In this document: positions 6,107 through 12,398 of the stretch, in pieces
How the letters are laid out: every line of letters begins with the position of its first letter
Position numbering within the stretch: position 1 is the first letter of the stretch
Assembly (NCBI GenBank): GCA_964501105.1
Contig: CAZCRG010000047.1
Span: 1 to 12,398, forward strand
Length of the DNA: 12,398 nucleotides
Source of the DNA: BMS3B sp964501105
Lineage (GTDB): Archaea; Hydrothermarchaeota; Hydrothermarchaeia; Hydrothermarchaeales; BMS3B
Direction: 5' to 3'
Notes under the pieces: generated by a model
What the model was told of the DNA's origin: nothing
What the model saw: only the letters and a program-made list of their open reading frames with translations
Database searches by the model: none
Made by a program: the position numbers and the translations under genes

Positions 6107-6466
6107 TTGCTTCTGCTCACCCTTCTAGAGTTTTCCAGAATAGCAAGCAGCGAATTCAGCGATATTGTAAGGGGAGTGGAGGTTCACGATGACAGGCTCA
6201 GGCTATATCTCCAGCGTGAAGCGATATTGGAAGTCAGATATCCTGTTGAGAACAAGTATTCCTTTCACTTAAGGATAAATGATGAGATTTACAGAATAGA
6301 CACCGCACCTCACCATCCAGGAATTCCCTCTTACCCAAGGCACATCCACTTTAAAAGAGAGGAAGTTGTTGTTGAAGATAGAATAACCAGCTTCGGCAAT
6401 ACACCTGCCGAAAATTTCCGGAAGGTTATGAGATGGATAAAAGAGTTGTTGGAAGAAAGAGTATAA
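6107..6466 (+). CDS. TumE/DUF6516-like protein, putative toxin
   Basis: A 119-residue soluble protein. The central motif YRIDTAPHHPGIPSYPRHIH (65-84) matches the hallmark of the TumE (DUF6516) family: an Arg-x-Asp, then APHH, then a Pro with His-x-His. The N-terminal part, with VRGVEVHDDRLRLYLQ and LEVRYPV, gives the usual beta strands, and it ends in a helix with FRKVMRWIKELLEE. The family is annotated as a toxin component in toxin-antitoxin pairs; its biochemical activity is not known to me, and the His cluster suggests nuclease or nucleotide chemistry as inference only. TTG at 6107 is supported by GGAGGAG (6091-6097) nine bases upstream. It is co-transcribed with the coiled-coil gene in the same frame, and direct copies of an IS remnant lie on both sides. 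A weak 6-bp hairpin (6482-6487 with 6501-6506) follows. Confidence 0.6.
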   Translation: MLLLTLLEFSRIASSEFSDIVRGVEVHDDRLRLYLQREAILEVRYPVENKYSFHLRINDEIYRIDTAPHHPGIPSYPRHIHFKREEVVVEDRITSFGNTPAENFRKVMRWIKELLEERV

Positions 6467-6513
6467 ATCATGGCAAGACTACTACTCAAAGAGTCCTTAG
6501 GAGTAGAAAAGTG

Positions 6514-6582
6514 TGTGTTATCTGGTAATTATTTCGCCTCATGTTGACACCTCCTTTTCGGCCCATGCCATAAAATTTCCAG
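6514..6582 (+). repeat. 69-base direct repeat, copy B
   Basis: Nearly identical to 5439-5507 and in the same orientation. The two copies bracket the coiled-coil/TumE-like gene pair, so homologous recombination between them could remove 1075 bases carrying both genes. Confidence 0.9.
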
Positions 6583-6607
6583 AGGTTTCCTGAAATGTAG
6601 GATTAGA

Positions 6608-6623
6608 GGGTTTTATATAACCC
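6608..6623 (+). promoter_or_regulatory. TATA-like element within an inverted repeat inside IS copy B
   Basis: GGGTT and AACCC flank TTATAT, so a good TATA-like TTTATATAA (6612-6620) lies in a near-palindrome. It is the best promoter candidate upstream of raSEA, but a transcript starting near 6642 would have a leader of about 150 bases. It may be an old IS-borne signal without current use. Confidence 0.25.
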
Positions 6624-6791
6624 CTGAGCTGGAATTTCAGGATATTTAAAGGCAGGGCTTCTAAATATTCTGATATGGTAATACCACTGGAGAAATTCAT
6701 AAAGTCTTAAGAATTCTGATGTTTTCTGAATGACTTTTTTGCTGATAACACAGTATGAAAGCTTCATGAGGTTAGCCTTTTCCTGAGGGGC

Positions 6792-7805
6792 ATGGGATTT
6801 CCTCCTATTGCTCAGGAGATTATAAGAATAAGGAAGCTGGGTCTTGAGAAGGCTAAAGGCTTAGAAAAAGCTATTGCCTGGCGGGAGAAGGATTATTTTA
6901 GGGAAGAGACTGTTGAGGCAGGTGTTATTATTCTTCCCACCAGAGGCTGCTCATGGGCCCATGCTGGCGGCTGCTCTATGTGCGGCTATATTTATGACTC
7001 TCTTGATGCTTCCCAGGAGGCTGTGCTCAAAAACTTCAGAGAAGCCTTTGAGAAGGTAAAGGATGTGAGATATCTCAAGATTTTTAACTCTGGCAGCTTT
7101 TTTGATGAGAGGGAGATTTCCAAAGAGACAAGAGAAGAAATTCTTGCTGCAGTTGATTCTGCTGAGAGTATAGAGAGGCTCCAGGTTGAGTCAAGGCCCG
7201 AGTTTATCACAGAGGCTGCTCTGATGCATTCCGTAGAGGTGTTCAGTAAAGAACTGGAGGTGGGAATTGGTTTAGAGACATCCAGCGATAAGATAAGGCA
7301 GCTTTCAATTAACAAGGGTTTTACCCTTGAAGATTTCAAGAGAGCTGTAAATCTCTGCAAAAAGCATGATGTCAAGGTTAAGGCTTACCTCCTGATCAAA
7401 CCTCCCTTCCTTTCGGAAAAGCTTGCCATAGAAGATGCAGTAGCTTCGGCAGTGGAAGCCTTCAAACTGGGTGCAGATAGAATTTCTTTTAATCCAATGA
7501 ATGTGCAGCGCTTCACTCTGGTTGAAAGGCTCTTCCTCAATAAGGAATATTCTCCTCCCTGGCTCTGGAGTGTTGTGGAAATTTTAAGGAGAGTTAAGGA
7601 AGAGGTTGATATTCCTGTGATTTGCAAGCCCACAGGAGCAGGAAAAGCCAGAGGGGCCAGTAACTGCAGGCACTGCAGCAGTGAAGTAGCCAGGGCTATT
7701 GAGAAATTTTCAATAACTCAGGATTTGAGCTTTCTCCAGGGCCTTAACTGTCAGTGCAAAGAAGAGTGGAGATTAAAGCTTATGTATGAGGAGATTATAT
7801 CTTAA
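6792..7805 (+). CDS. raSEA: Archaeosine biosynthesis radical SAM protein RaSEA
   Basis: A 337-residue radical SAM enzyme. RaSEA acts with ArcS, which attaches lysine to preQ0 at position 15 of tRNA; RaSEA then cleaves the lysine adduct to give archaeosine. The cluster motif is Cys53-x7-Cys61-x2-Cys64 in RGCSWAHAGGCSMCGY, the long-spaced version typical of this family. It is followed by barrel elements FNSGSFFDERE, VESRPEF (from 132) and GIGLETSS. The C-terminus carries two more Cys pairs, Cys292/Cys295 (NCRHC) and Cys320/Cys322 (CQC), possibly metal-binding. The length is as expected. The ATG at 6792 has only GAGGGG directly before it, but the protein aligns from there. arcS and tgtA are not in the window. 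It begins a tight run with the next two genes, and an IS remnant ends 39 bases upstream. Confidence 0.88.
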   Translation: MGFPPIAQEIIRIRKLGLEKAKGLEKAIAWREKDYFREETVEAGVIILPTRGCSWAHAGGCSMCGYIYDSLDASQEAVLKNFREAFEKVKDVRYLKIFNSGSFFDEREISKETREEILAAVDSAESIERLQVESRPEFITEAALMHSVEVFSKELEVGIGLETSSDKIRQLSINKGFTLEDFKRAVNLCKKHDVKVKAYLLIKPPFLSEKLAIEDAVASAVEAFKLGADRISFNPMNVQRFTLVERLFLNKEYSPPWLWSVVEILRRVKEEVDIPVICKPTGAGKARGASNCRHCSSEVARAIEKFSITQDLSFLQGLNCQCKEEWRLKLMYEEIIS

Positions 7806-7809
7806 TACT

Positions 7810-8208
7810 ATGAGAATTAAGGGCAAGGTAGTTTTCCCAGGGATAGCTGAGGGGGAGCTTGTGGTTAGCGAGAAGGCTATTAGCTTTTTAGGCGGCGTTG
7901 ATGCTGAAACAGGCGTTGTTAAGGAAAAGGGGCACCCTCTGGAAGGGGTATGCCTCAAGGATAAGATTCTTCTTCTTCCCAGGGGAAAAGGCTCTACAGT
8001 TGGAAGCTATGTTCTTTATCAGATGAAGAAGAATGGTGTTGCTCCCTCTGGAATTTTCTCTGTTCAGGGCGATGAGATGGTGGCAAGTGGTGCTATAATT
8101 TCTGAGATTCCCATGCTCTACGACCCGAGAGGTGAGTTGCTGAGCATGCCCTCTGGAAAAAAGGCTACACTTAACGCCAAGGAAGGTTACTTAGAGGTGC
8201 AGGATTGA
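7810..8208 (+). CDS. Phosphomevalonate dehydratase small subunit (aconitase X swivel domain, DUF126)
   Basis: A 132-residue protein of the aconitase X small-subunit family. With the large catalytic subunit it forms the phosphomevalonate dehydratase of the archaeal mevalonate pathway, which dehydrates mevalonate 5-phosphate to trans-anhydromevalonate 5-phosphate on the way to isoprenoid lipids. Seen here are GKVVFPGIAEGELVVS at the start, HPLEGVCLKDKILLLPRGKG, the GSTVGSYVLY loop with Ser62 (the expected active-site serine region), GVAPSGI and SGAIISEIPML. I start at the ATG at 7810, where the family begins, rather than at the in-frame ATG at 7786 inside raSEA. GAGGAG (7788-7793) is rather far upstream. 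It follows raSEA by four bases and overlaps the next gene. The large subunit lies elsewhere. Confidence 0.87.
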   Translation: MRIKGKVVFPGIAEGELVVSEKAISFLGGVDAETGVVKEKGHPLEGVCLKDKILLLPRGKGSTVGSYVLYQMKKNGVAPSGIFSVQGDEMVASGAIISEIPMLYDPRGELLSMPSGKKATLNAKEGYLEVQD

Positions 8209-9287
8209 TTACTCTTGAAGAAGTCTATGGAGAGATTGGAAGGGGTTTTATTGTTCTTGACCACTCTATGAGGGGTGGCAATCTTATCTTGAAGGTAGTC
8301 CCCAGGTACGGCCATGAAATGAGCTTTAATATTGTTGAGGAGAGTCTTAAGAGGAAAAAAATTTACCCCTTTTATAGAAAGGTTGGTGAAAGCTACTATA
8401 TCACTCTCGCTACTCGCAATGGTAGAGACTTCAGACTTCCCCCCTATGCTCACCTGTTGCTTCTGGCTGCAACTCTTGTAACTGTAACTCTTGCAGGCTA
8501 TCTCCACTGGGCAAAGGGCGAAATTAAGGGCAGCCTTCTTTTTTCTATTGCACTTATGAGTATTCTCATGAGCCACGAGCTGGGCCACTACATCCAGGCA
8601 AGAATAAGAAATGTGAAGGCAACTCTTCCCTTCTTCATTCCAGTGCCCCCAAATATTTTTCCTTTTGGAACTATGGGGGCAGTAATAACAATGTCAGAAC
8701 CTTTCAGAGACAGGAGTACTCTTATCAGAGTGGGCATAGCAGGCCCCATTGCTGGTTTTATCCTCTCCCTGCCTTTTATTTACTTCGGACTTGCTCACTC
8801 CACTCTTATACCAGCTGAGGAAGCCTACCAGGAGGATGAGATTGTTTTTGTAATGCCCCTTGCCATGCATATAATCTCAAGGCTTGTTTTTGGGAGTGTG
8901 AGCCCTGATATGAGTATTGATCCACATCCTCTTGCCATGGCAGGCTGGATTGGCCTCTTTGTGACCTCTCTGAATTTACTTCCTCTGGGTCAGCTTGATG
9001 GAGGGCATGTTATCAGAGCCCTGTTCTCTCGAAGATATCATACTATTTACAGAGGGTTTTTTGTTCTTCTCATTGTCATAGGTCTTTTCATCTGGCCGGG
9101 ATGGCTATTCTGGGCTCTAATTGTCTACCTCCTGACAAAACTGAGGCATCCAGGGCCTTTAAATGATGTTTCTGAGCTGAGTACAGGCGAGAAGTTTCTC
9201 GGACTTGTTTATATTGCTATGCTTTTGCTAACCTTTGTACCTGTGCCTTTTATACCTGCCGAGGTTATGCAGACTGTTGTTGAGTAG
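8205..9287 (+). CDS. Site-2 protease family (M50) membrane metalloprotease
   Basis: A 360-residue polytopic zinc protease that cleaves substrates within the membrane. The zinc motif HELGHYIQAR has His124, Glu125 and His128; the third ligand is Asp265 in LDGGH (264-268). Between them lie PFFIPVPP, GTMGAVITM (155-163), SEPFRDR and the GIAGPIAGF helix, an arrangement like plant EGY and archaeal S2P proteins. A soluble N-terminal domain (about 1-80) precedes the first membrane helix (84-101), and further helices follow at about 111-127, 175-197, 244-260, 284-313 and 330-350. Start TTG at 8205 is supported by GAGGTG (8194-8199); TTGA overlaps the upstream stop by four bases, indicating translational coupling. 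The substrate is unknown; no anti-sigma-like or SREBP-like partner is near. Confidence 0.9.
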   Translation: MITLEEVYGEIGRGFIVLDHSMRGGNLILKVVPRYGHEMSFNIVEESLKRKKIYPFYRKVGESYYITLATRNGRDFRLPPYAHLLLLAATLVTVTLAGYLHWAKGEIKGSLLFSIALMSILMSHELGHYIQARIRNVKATLPFFIPVPPNIFPFGTMGAVITMSEPFRDRSTLIRVGIAGPIAGFILSLPFIYFGLAHSTLIPAEEAYQEDEIVFVMPLAMHIISRLVFGSVSPDMSIDPHPLAMAGWIGLFVTSLNLLPLGQLDGGHVIRALFSRRYHTIYRGFFVLLIVIGLFIWPGWLFWALIVYLLTKLRHPGPLNDVSELSTGEKFLGLVYIAMLLLTFVPVPFIPAEVMQTVVE

Positions 9288-9290
9288 AAT

Positions 9291-9328
9291 TAACAGCAAG
9301 CTTGAAGCTGTTATTAACCTAGCCTAGG
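9291..9328 (+). promoter_or_regulatory. Inverted repeats in the spacer before the helicase gene
   Basis: TAACAGC (9291-9297) pairs with GCTGTTA (9307-9313) around nine bases. An 11-base near-palindrome CCTAGCCTAGG (9318-9328) follows, ending three bases before the ATG at 9332 and covering the only weak ribosome-binding site. No T-run follows, so a terminator is unlikely; an RNA structure or operator acting on lhr is possible. Confidence 0.3.
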
Positions 9329-9331
9329 GCA

Positions 9332-12118
9332 ATGTTCTCCCTTCTTCACGAGAAAATAAGACAGGGCTTAAAAGAGCTGGGCTTCTCTGAGCCAACAAGT
9401 ATTCAGGCAGCAGCCATACCTGAGATACTCAAAGGTGAGCATGCTCTGCTGATTGCTCCCACAGGTATAGGCAAGACAGAGGCAGCTCTGCTACCAATCT
9501 TCAGCAGATTTCTTGAGAGGGAGAAAAAGAAGGGAGTTAGTATAATCTATGTTACCCCTCTCAGAGCCCTCAATAGAGATTTAATGCAGCGCCTGGAGTG
9601 GTGGGGGAAGAAGCTGGGAATAAAAATTGCTGTAAGACATGGGGATACAAAGCAGAGTGAACGAAGGAGGCAGACTTTAAAACCACCTGATATGTTCATA
9701 ACCACCCCTGAGACCCTTCAAGCCCTTCTCACAGGCAAGGTGCTGAGGAGGCATTTAAAAGATGTGGAGTATGTTGTTGTGGATGAAATTCACGAGCTGG
9801 CAGAGAGCAAACGCGGCGCCCAGCTTTCTGCAGCTCTGGAGAGGCTCTACGCCATAACAAAGAGAGAGTTCCAGAGGATAGGGATAAGTGCAACCCTTGG
9901 TAACCCGGAGGAGATAGCCAGTTTTCTTGCATGGCAGAGGAAAGTAAAAATAATAAAGGCTACCCATCCCAGGGCTCTGAAAATTCAGGTGGAGTACCCA
10001 GAGCCAAGGAGGGAGGACAGGGAAATTTCAGGTAAAATACTCTCCAGTATCTCAGCTGCTTCCAGGGTCAGGAGAATTATTGAGCTGGTGAGGGAACATA
10101 ACCATGTTTTAATCTTTGTCAACACAAGAGAGACTGCAGAAGCTTTAGCTTCCCGTTTCAAAATTCTTGAAGAGCCCATTGGAATTCACCACTCTTCTCT
10201 GTCTCAGGAGGTCAGAATAGCTACTGAGGAAGACTTCAAGAAGGGGAAGCTCAAAGCACTAATAGCCACCTCCTCTCTGGAGCTGGGTATAGATATTGGT
10301 AGTGTTGATCTGGTAATTCAATACAAGAGCCCGAGGCAGGTATCAAGGCTTGTGCAGCGAACAGGTAGAGCAGGACATTCTTTTGAAAAGGAGAGCAAAG
10401 GCGTTGTTATGGCTACAGACAGCGATGATATCCTTGAAAGTCTTGCCATTACAGAGATGAGTTTGAAGGAAAAAGTTGAGAGTGTTGAGCCCTGGGAGAA
10501 GCCTCTTGATGTTCTGGCTCATCAGCTCGTAGGCCTGGCCTTTGAGTACAAGAGGGTTAAGAGAGAGCATGCTCTTCTCCTCTTCAGGAGAAGCTACCCC
10601 TTCAGGGAACTCGAGGAAGAAGAGCTTGATGAAACTCTGAAGCTTCTATCTCAGCTTCGCCTTCTCTGGGTTGAGGATGAATATTTCGGAAGGACGAGGC
10701 GTTCTCTTGAGTACTACTACGGGAACCTTTCCACTATACCTGATGAGAAGAAATTTTTTGTTAAAAACTTTGCCACTGGCTCAAGGGTTGGAGTGCTTGA
10801 CGAGCGCTTTGTTGCCAGCTATGCAGAGCCAGGTGCCAGGATAATCTTCAGAGGCTCCCCCTGGCGGGTTCTGAGTGTAAATCAGGATGAGGTAACAGTT
10901 GAACCTCTGGACAGAGTTGAAGGGTCAATTCCAAGCTGGGTGGGCGAAGAGATCCCTGTGCCCTATGAAGTAGCTCAGGATGTGGCAGAGCTCAGAGAGA
11001 AGGCCCTTAAGGAGGATGTAAAGGCTCTTGAGGCTCTGCCCTGCAGCAGCTATACTAAAAGGCTGGCGGTCTCAAAAATAAGGCACCACAAGCGAAAGGG
11101 AATTCCAGTGGGGCTCAAGAATAAGCTGGTGGTGGAGCACTTTGGTGCCTATGCTGTTATTCATGCCCCCTTTGGCCACAAGGTTAACCAGACTCTGGGC
11201 AGGGTTTATTCTATGATGCTCACCTCCCTTCTGGGGAGTAGTGTGGCTTTCAGGGGAGATGCCTACAGAATAATTCTTCAGGCACCCTTTAATTTTAAAA
11301 GGGAGAGTCTTGAAGAGCTTTTCAGAATATCTCCTGAGCTTGTTCAGCCCCTTCTGGTTTCAAATCTCAAGAGAACCTCTCTCTTCAGGTGGAAGTTTTC
11401 TCAGGTGGCCAAGCGCTTTGGGGTTATATCTAAAGATTTCTCTTATGCAGATGCCAAAAGGATGGACAGGGTAATAAGGGCCTATGAGGACTCTCTGGTG
11501 TATAAGGAAACCCTGAAGGAAATCTTCAGGGATAACCTCGATGTGGAAAAGGCTGAGGAGGTAATTGGAAGGATAGGCTCTGGAGAGATTGAAGTTGAGT
11601 TTGTTTCTCTTGAGGAGCCTTCGCCAATAGCTGAGCTGGGCTTTAAAAATTACGGTGAAGTTGTTGTTCCCGAGAAGGCTGAACGGCTCATAGCAAGAGC
11701 AGTAAAGAAGAGGATTAACGACAGAAGGATTGAGCTTTTCTGCCTCTACTGTGGTAAGTGGCACAGTAGCTTCAGGGTCAAGAACATACCGGAAGATATC
11801 AAGTGCGGCAACTGCTCGGCAAGAATGCTGGCTGTGCTCAAAGGCAGCGATAACAGAGAAGTCATAAAGCTCTACAGGAAGTTCAAGAGGGGTGAAAAGC
11901 TATCTTCAGAGGAGAGGCGGAAGGTCAGGAGTATGCAGACCTCTTCTCAGCTTTTCCTGTCCTACGGGAAGAGGGCAGTAATTGCTCAGGCAGGTATTGG
12001 TATTGGTCCAGAGGTTGCCAAGAGGGTTCTGGCAAGGGCAAGAGATGAGGATTCCCTCTACAGGGAGATTGTGAAGGAGGAGAGAAATTATGCAAGGACA
12101 AGAGTTTTCTGGGATTGA
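9332..12118 (+). CDS. lhr: Lhr-family superfamily 2 DEAD/DEAH helicase
   Basis: A 928-residue ATP-dependent helicase of the archaeal Lhr (large helicase-related) group, linked to nucleic-acid repair or RNA processing. Visible motifs are the Q-motif region PTSIQAAAIP (21-30), Walker A PTGIGKT (43-49), TPLRAL (75-80), DEIH (151-154), SATLG (186-190), ATSSLELGIDIG (312-323) and QRTGRAGH (342-349). A long C-terminal part with winged-helix and Lhr-specific core regions follows (about 380-760). Near the end a four-cysteine, probably zinc-binding, site has Cys804/Cys807 and Cys825/Cys828 (CLYCGKW ... CGNC). The last 60 residues contain GIGIGPEVAKRVLARA, which resembles a helix-hairpin-helix. ATG at 9332 has a weak Shine-Dalgarno site. 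It lies 44 bases after the protease gene, and its 3' end overlaps a small minus-strand ORF by 31 bases. Confidence 0.92.
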   Translation: MFSLLHEKIRQGLKELGFSEPTSIQAAAIPEILKGEHALLIAPTGIGKTEAALLPIFSRFLEREKKKGVSIIYVTPLRALNRDLMQRLEWWGKKLGIKIAVRHGDTKQSERRRQTLKPPDMFITTPETLQALLTGKVLRRHLKDVEYVVVDEIHELAESKRGAQLSAALERLYAITKREFQRIGISATLGNPEEIASFLAWQRKVKIIKATHPRALKIQVEYPEPRREDREISGKILSSISAASRVRRIIELVREHNHVLIFVNTRETAEALASRFKILEEPIGIHHSSLSQEVRIATEEDFKKGKLKALIATSSLELGIDIGSVDLVIQYKSPRQVSRLVQRTGRAGHSFEKESKGVVMATDSDDILESLAITEMSLKEKVESVEPWEKPLDVLAHQLVGLAFEYKRVKREHALLLFRRSYPFRELEEEELDETLKLLSQLRLLWVEDEYFGRTRRSLEYYYGNLSTIPDEKKFFVKNFATGSRVGVLDERFVASYAEPGARIIFRGSPWRVLSVNQDEVTVEPLDRVEGSIPSWVGEEIPVPYEVAQDVAELREKALKEDVKALEALPCSSYTKRLAVSKIRHHKRKGIPVGLKNKLVVEHFGAYAVIHAPFGHKVNQTLGRVYSMMLTSLLGSSVAFRGDAYRIILQAPFNFKRESLEELFRISPELVQPLLVSNLKRTSLFRWKFSQVAKRFGVISKDFSYADAKRMDRVIRAYEDSLVYKETLKEIFRDNLDVEKAEEVIGRIGSGEIEVEFVSLEEPSPIAELGFKNYGEVVVPEKAERLIARAVKKRINDRRIELFCLYCGKWHSSFRVKNIPEDIKCGNCSARMLAVLKGSDNREVIKLYRKFKRGEKLSSEERRKVRSMQTSSQLFLSYGKRAVIAQAGIGIGPEVAKRVLARARDEDSLYREIVKEERNYARTRVFWD

Positions 12119-12335
12119 ATTATAATAAATACTGTAGCTATAACAGGGCTTATAATCTGCTCAAATTCCTTATCCTTATTTTTCACTTCCTCAACAGTAC
12201 TTCCGTTCCCCTTATTCATCAGTCTCCCACCATTATAACACTCCAACTTAAATCCCCTGTCACATCTGTTCCCTGACCCAGAGTAAACACCATCACTAAA
12301 ACAATCGATATACTCGCACATTTACCGATTTTCAT
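12088..12335 (-). pseudogene. Small secreted-protein gene split over two frames (decayed or overlapping pair)
   Basis: From ATG at 12335 the minus strand encodes 38 residues beginning MKIGKCASISIVLVMVFTLG, a clear signal peptide, then TDVTGDLSWSVIMVGD and a TGA at 12221-12219. That stop overlaps an ATG (12219-12217) in another frame, giving 43 residues: a charged part (STVEEVKNKDKEFEQ), a hydrophobic segment (ISPVIATVFIII), and an end inside the lhr 3' end at 12088. Together they look like one exported protein with a C-terminal membrane segment broken by a frameshift; a translationally coupled pair or a sequencing indel are alternatives. ISPVIAT also recalls the archaeal pilin N-terminal pattern, but no typical cleavage site precedes it. 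A strong TATA box and GGTGGG upstream support expression. Family not recognised. Confidence 0.4.
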
Positions 12336-12387
12336 TCCAACCCACCACTGAACACCAGGAAGGCACTATAGATTTGTACAGTTGTGA

Positions 12388-12396
12388 TATATATAA
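12388..12396 (-). promoter_or_regulatory. TATA box for the small secreted-protein ORF
   Basis: TTATATATA on the minus strand is the clearest archaeal TATA box in the window. A start about 25 bases downstream (near 12365) would leave a 30-base leader carrying GGTGGG before the ATG at 12335. The left part of the BRE is cut by the window end. Confidence 0.5.
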
Positions 12397-12398
12397 TC

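Larger units (their letters stand above)
6514..6752 (-). mobile_element. Decayed, internally deleted IS remnant, copy B
   Basis: A 239-base remnant with perfect 9-bp terminal inverted repeats, TGTGTTATC at 6514 and GATAACACA ending at 6752. It lies in the same orientation as copy A and is about 120 bases shorter. The minus strand keeps a diverged transposase C-terminus (LRLYEFLQWYYHIRIFRSPA, then KYPEI) that lines up with KFLHLYNHVRPYGSL in copy A, and the conserved end MAWAEKEVST. The N-terminal and catalytic parts are gone. The right end resembles that of copy A (TTCTG-ATGACT-TTTTGC-GATAA). Its size and intact ends make it look like a MITE. Its right end is 39 bases before the raSEA start codon. 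No target-site duplication is seen. Confidence 0.75.

Noticed and set aside
5439..6582. Two 69-base repeats considered as a CRISPR array
   Set aside because: Only two copies more than 1 kb apart, too long for CRISPR repeats, and explained by the ends of an IS remnant.
9291..9313. Terminator between the site-2 protease and lhr
   Set aside because: The stem is not followed by a T-rich tract, and the gap to lhr is only 44 bases, so read-through is likely.
12088..12321. Minus-strand 77-residue ORF starting at 12321 read as one cysteine-rich protein
   Set aside because: The signal peptide and promoter fit the ATG at 12335 in a different frame; the first part of the 12321 frame is probably an out-of-frame reading of it.

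Overview
The window looks like a chromosomal piece of a dissimilatory sulfite-reducing archaeon, most likely a euryarchaeote in the broad sense. The evidence is archaeal-type dsrAB, a radical-SAM archaeosine enzyme (RaSEA), the small subunit of phosphomevalonate dehydratase from the archaeal mevalonate route, an archaeal Lhr-type helicase, TATA-box promoters, and strong Shine-Dalgarno sites with frequent GTG and TTG starts. DsrAB resembles that of Archaeoglobus but diverges in the cysteine motif of DsrB and in loop lengths, so I do not assign a genus.

Layout. (1) 1-1861: the 3' two-thirds of dsrA and complete dsrB, one base apart, closed by a stem-loop plus T-rich terminator; no dsrD follows. 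(2) 1955-2328: a small three-helix membrane protein on the minus strand with its own promoter, divergent from (3) a phosphomannomutase/phosphoglucomutase-like gene (2452-3813). (4) 3814-6791: an accessory island. It holds an unrecognised polytopic membrane protein, a minus-strand anchored extracytoplasmic protein, and a two-gene cassette (a coiled-coil protein plus a TumE/DUF6516-like protein, probably toxin-antitoxin). Two direct copies of the same decayed insertion-sequence remnant bracket the cassette. (5) 6792-12118: a co-directional housekeeping run of raSEA (tRNA archaeosine), phosphomevalonate dehydratase small subunit (isoprenoid lipids), a site-2 membrane protease and a large Lhr helicase; the first three are tightly packed or overlapping. 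(6) 12088-12396: a short minus-strand secreted-protein gene split over two frames, with a very clear TATA box.

How the genes fit together: dsrAB is the terminal reductase of sulfite respiration. The raSEA-PMDh-S-S2P run joins tRNA maturation, lipid precursor synthesis and membrane proteolysis in one probable transcript, more likely housekeeping co-expression than a single pathway. The most unusual points are the cysteine ligand pattern in DsrB, where the usual CC-x3-C is GC-x3-C and a new upstream Cys restores C-x5-C, and the IS-bracketed TumE-like cassette. No tRNA, rRNA or CRISPR array was seen. All family assignments come from reading the translations by eye, without database searches.
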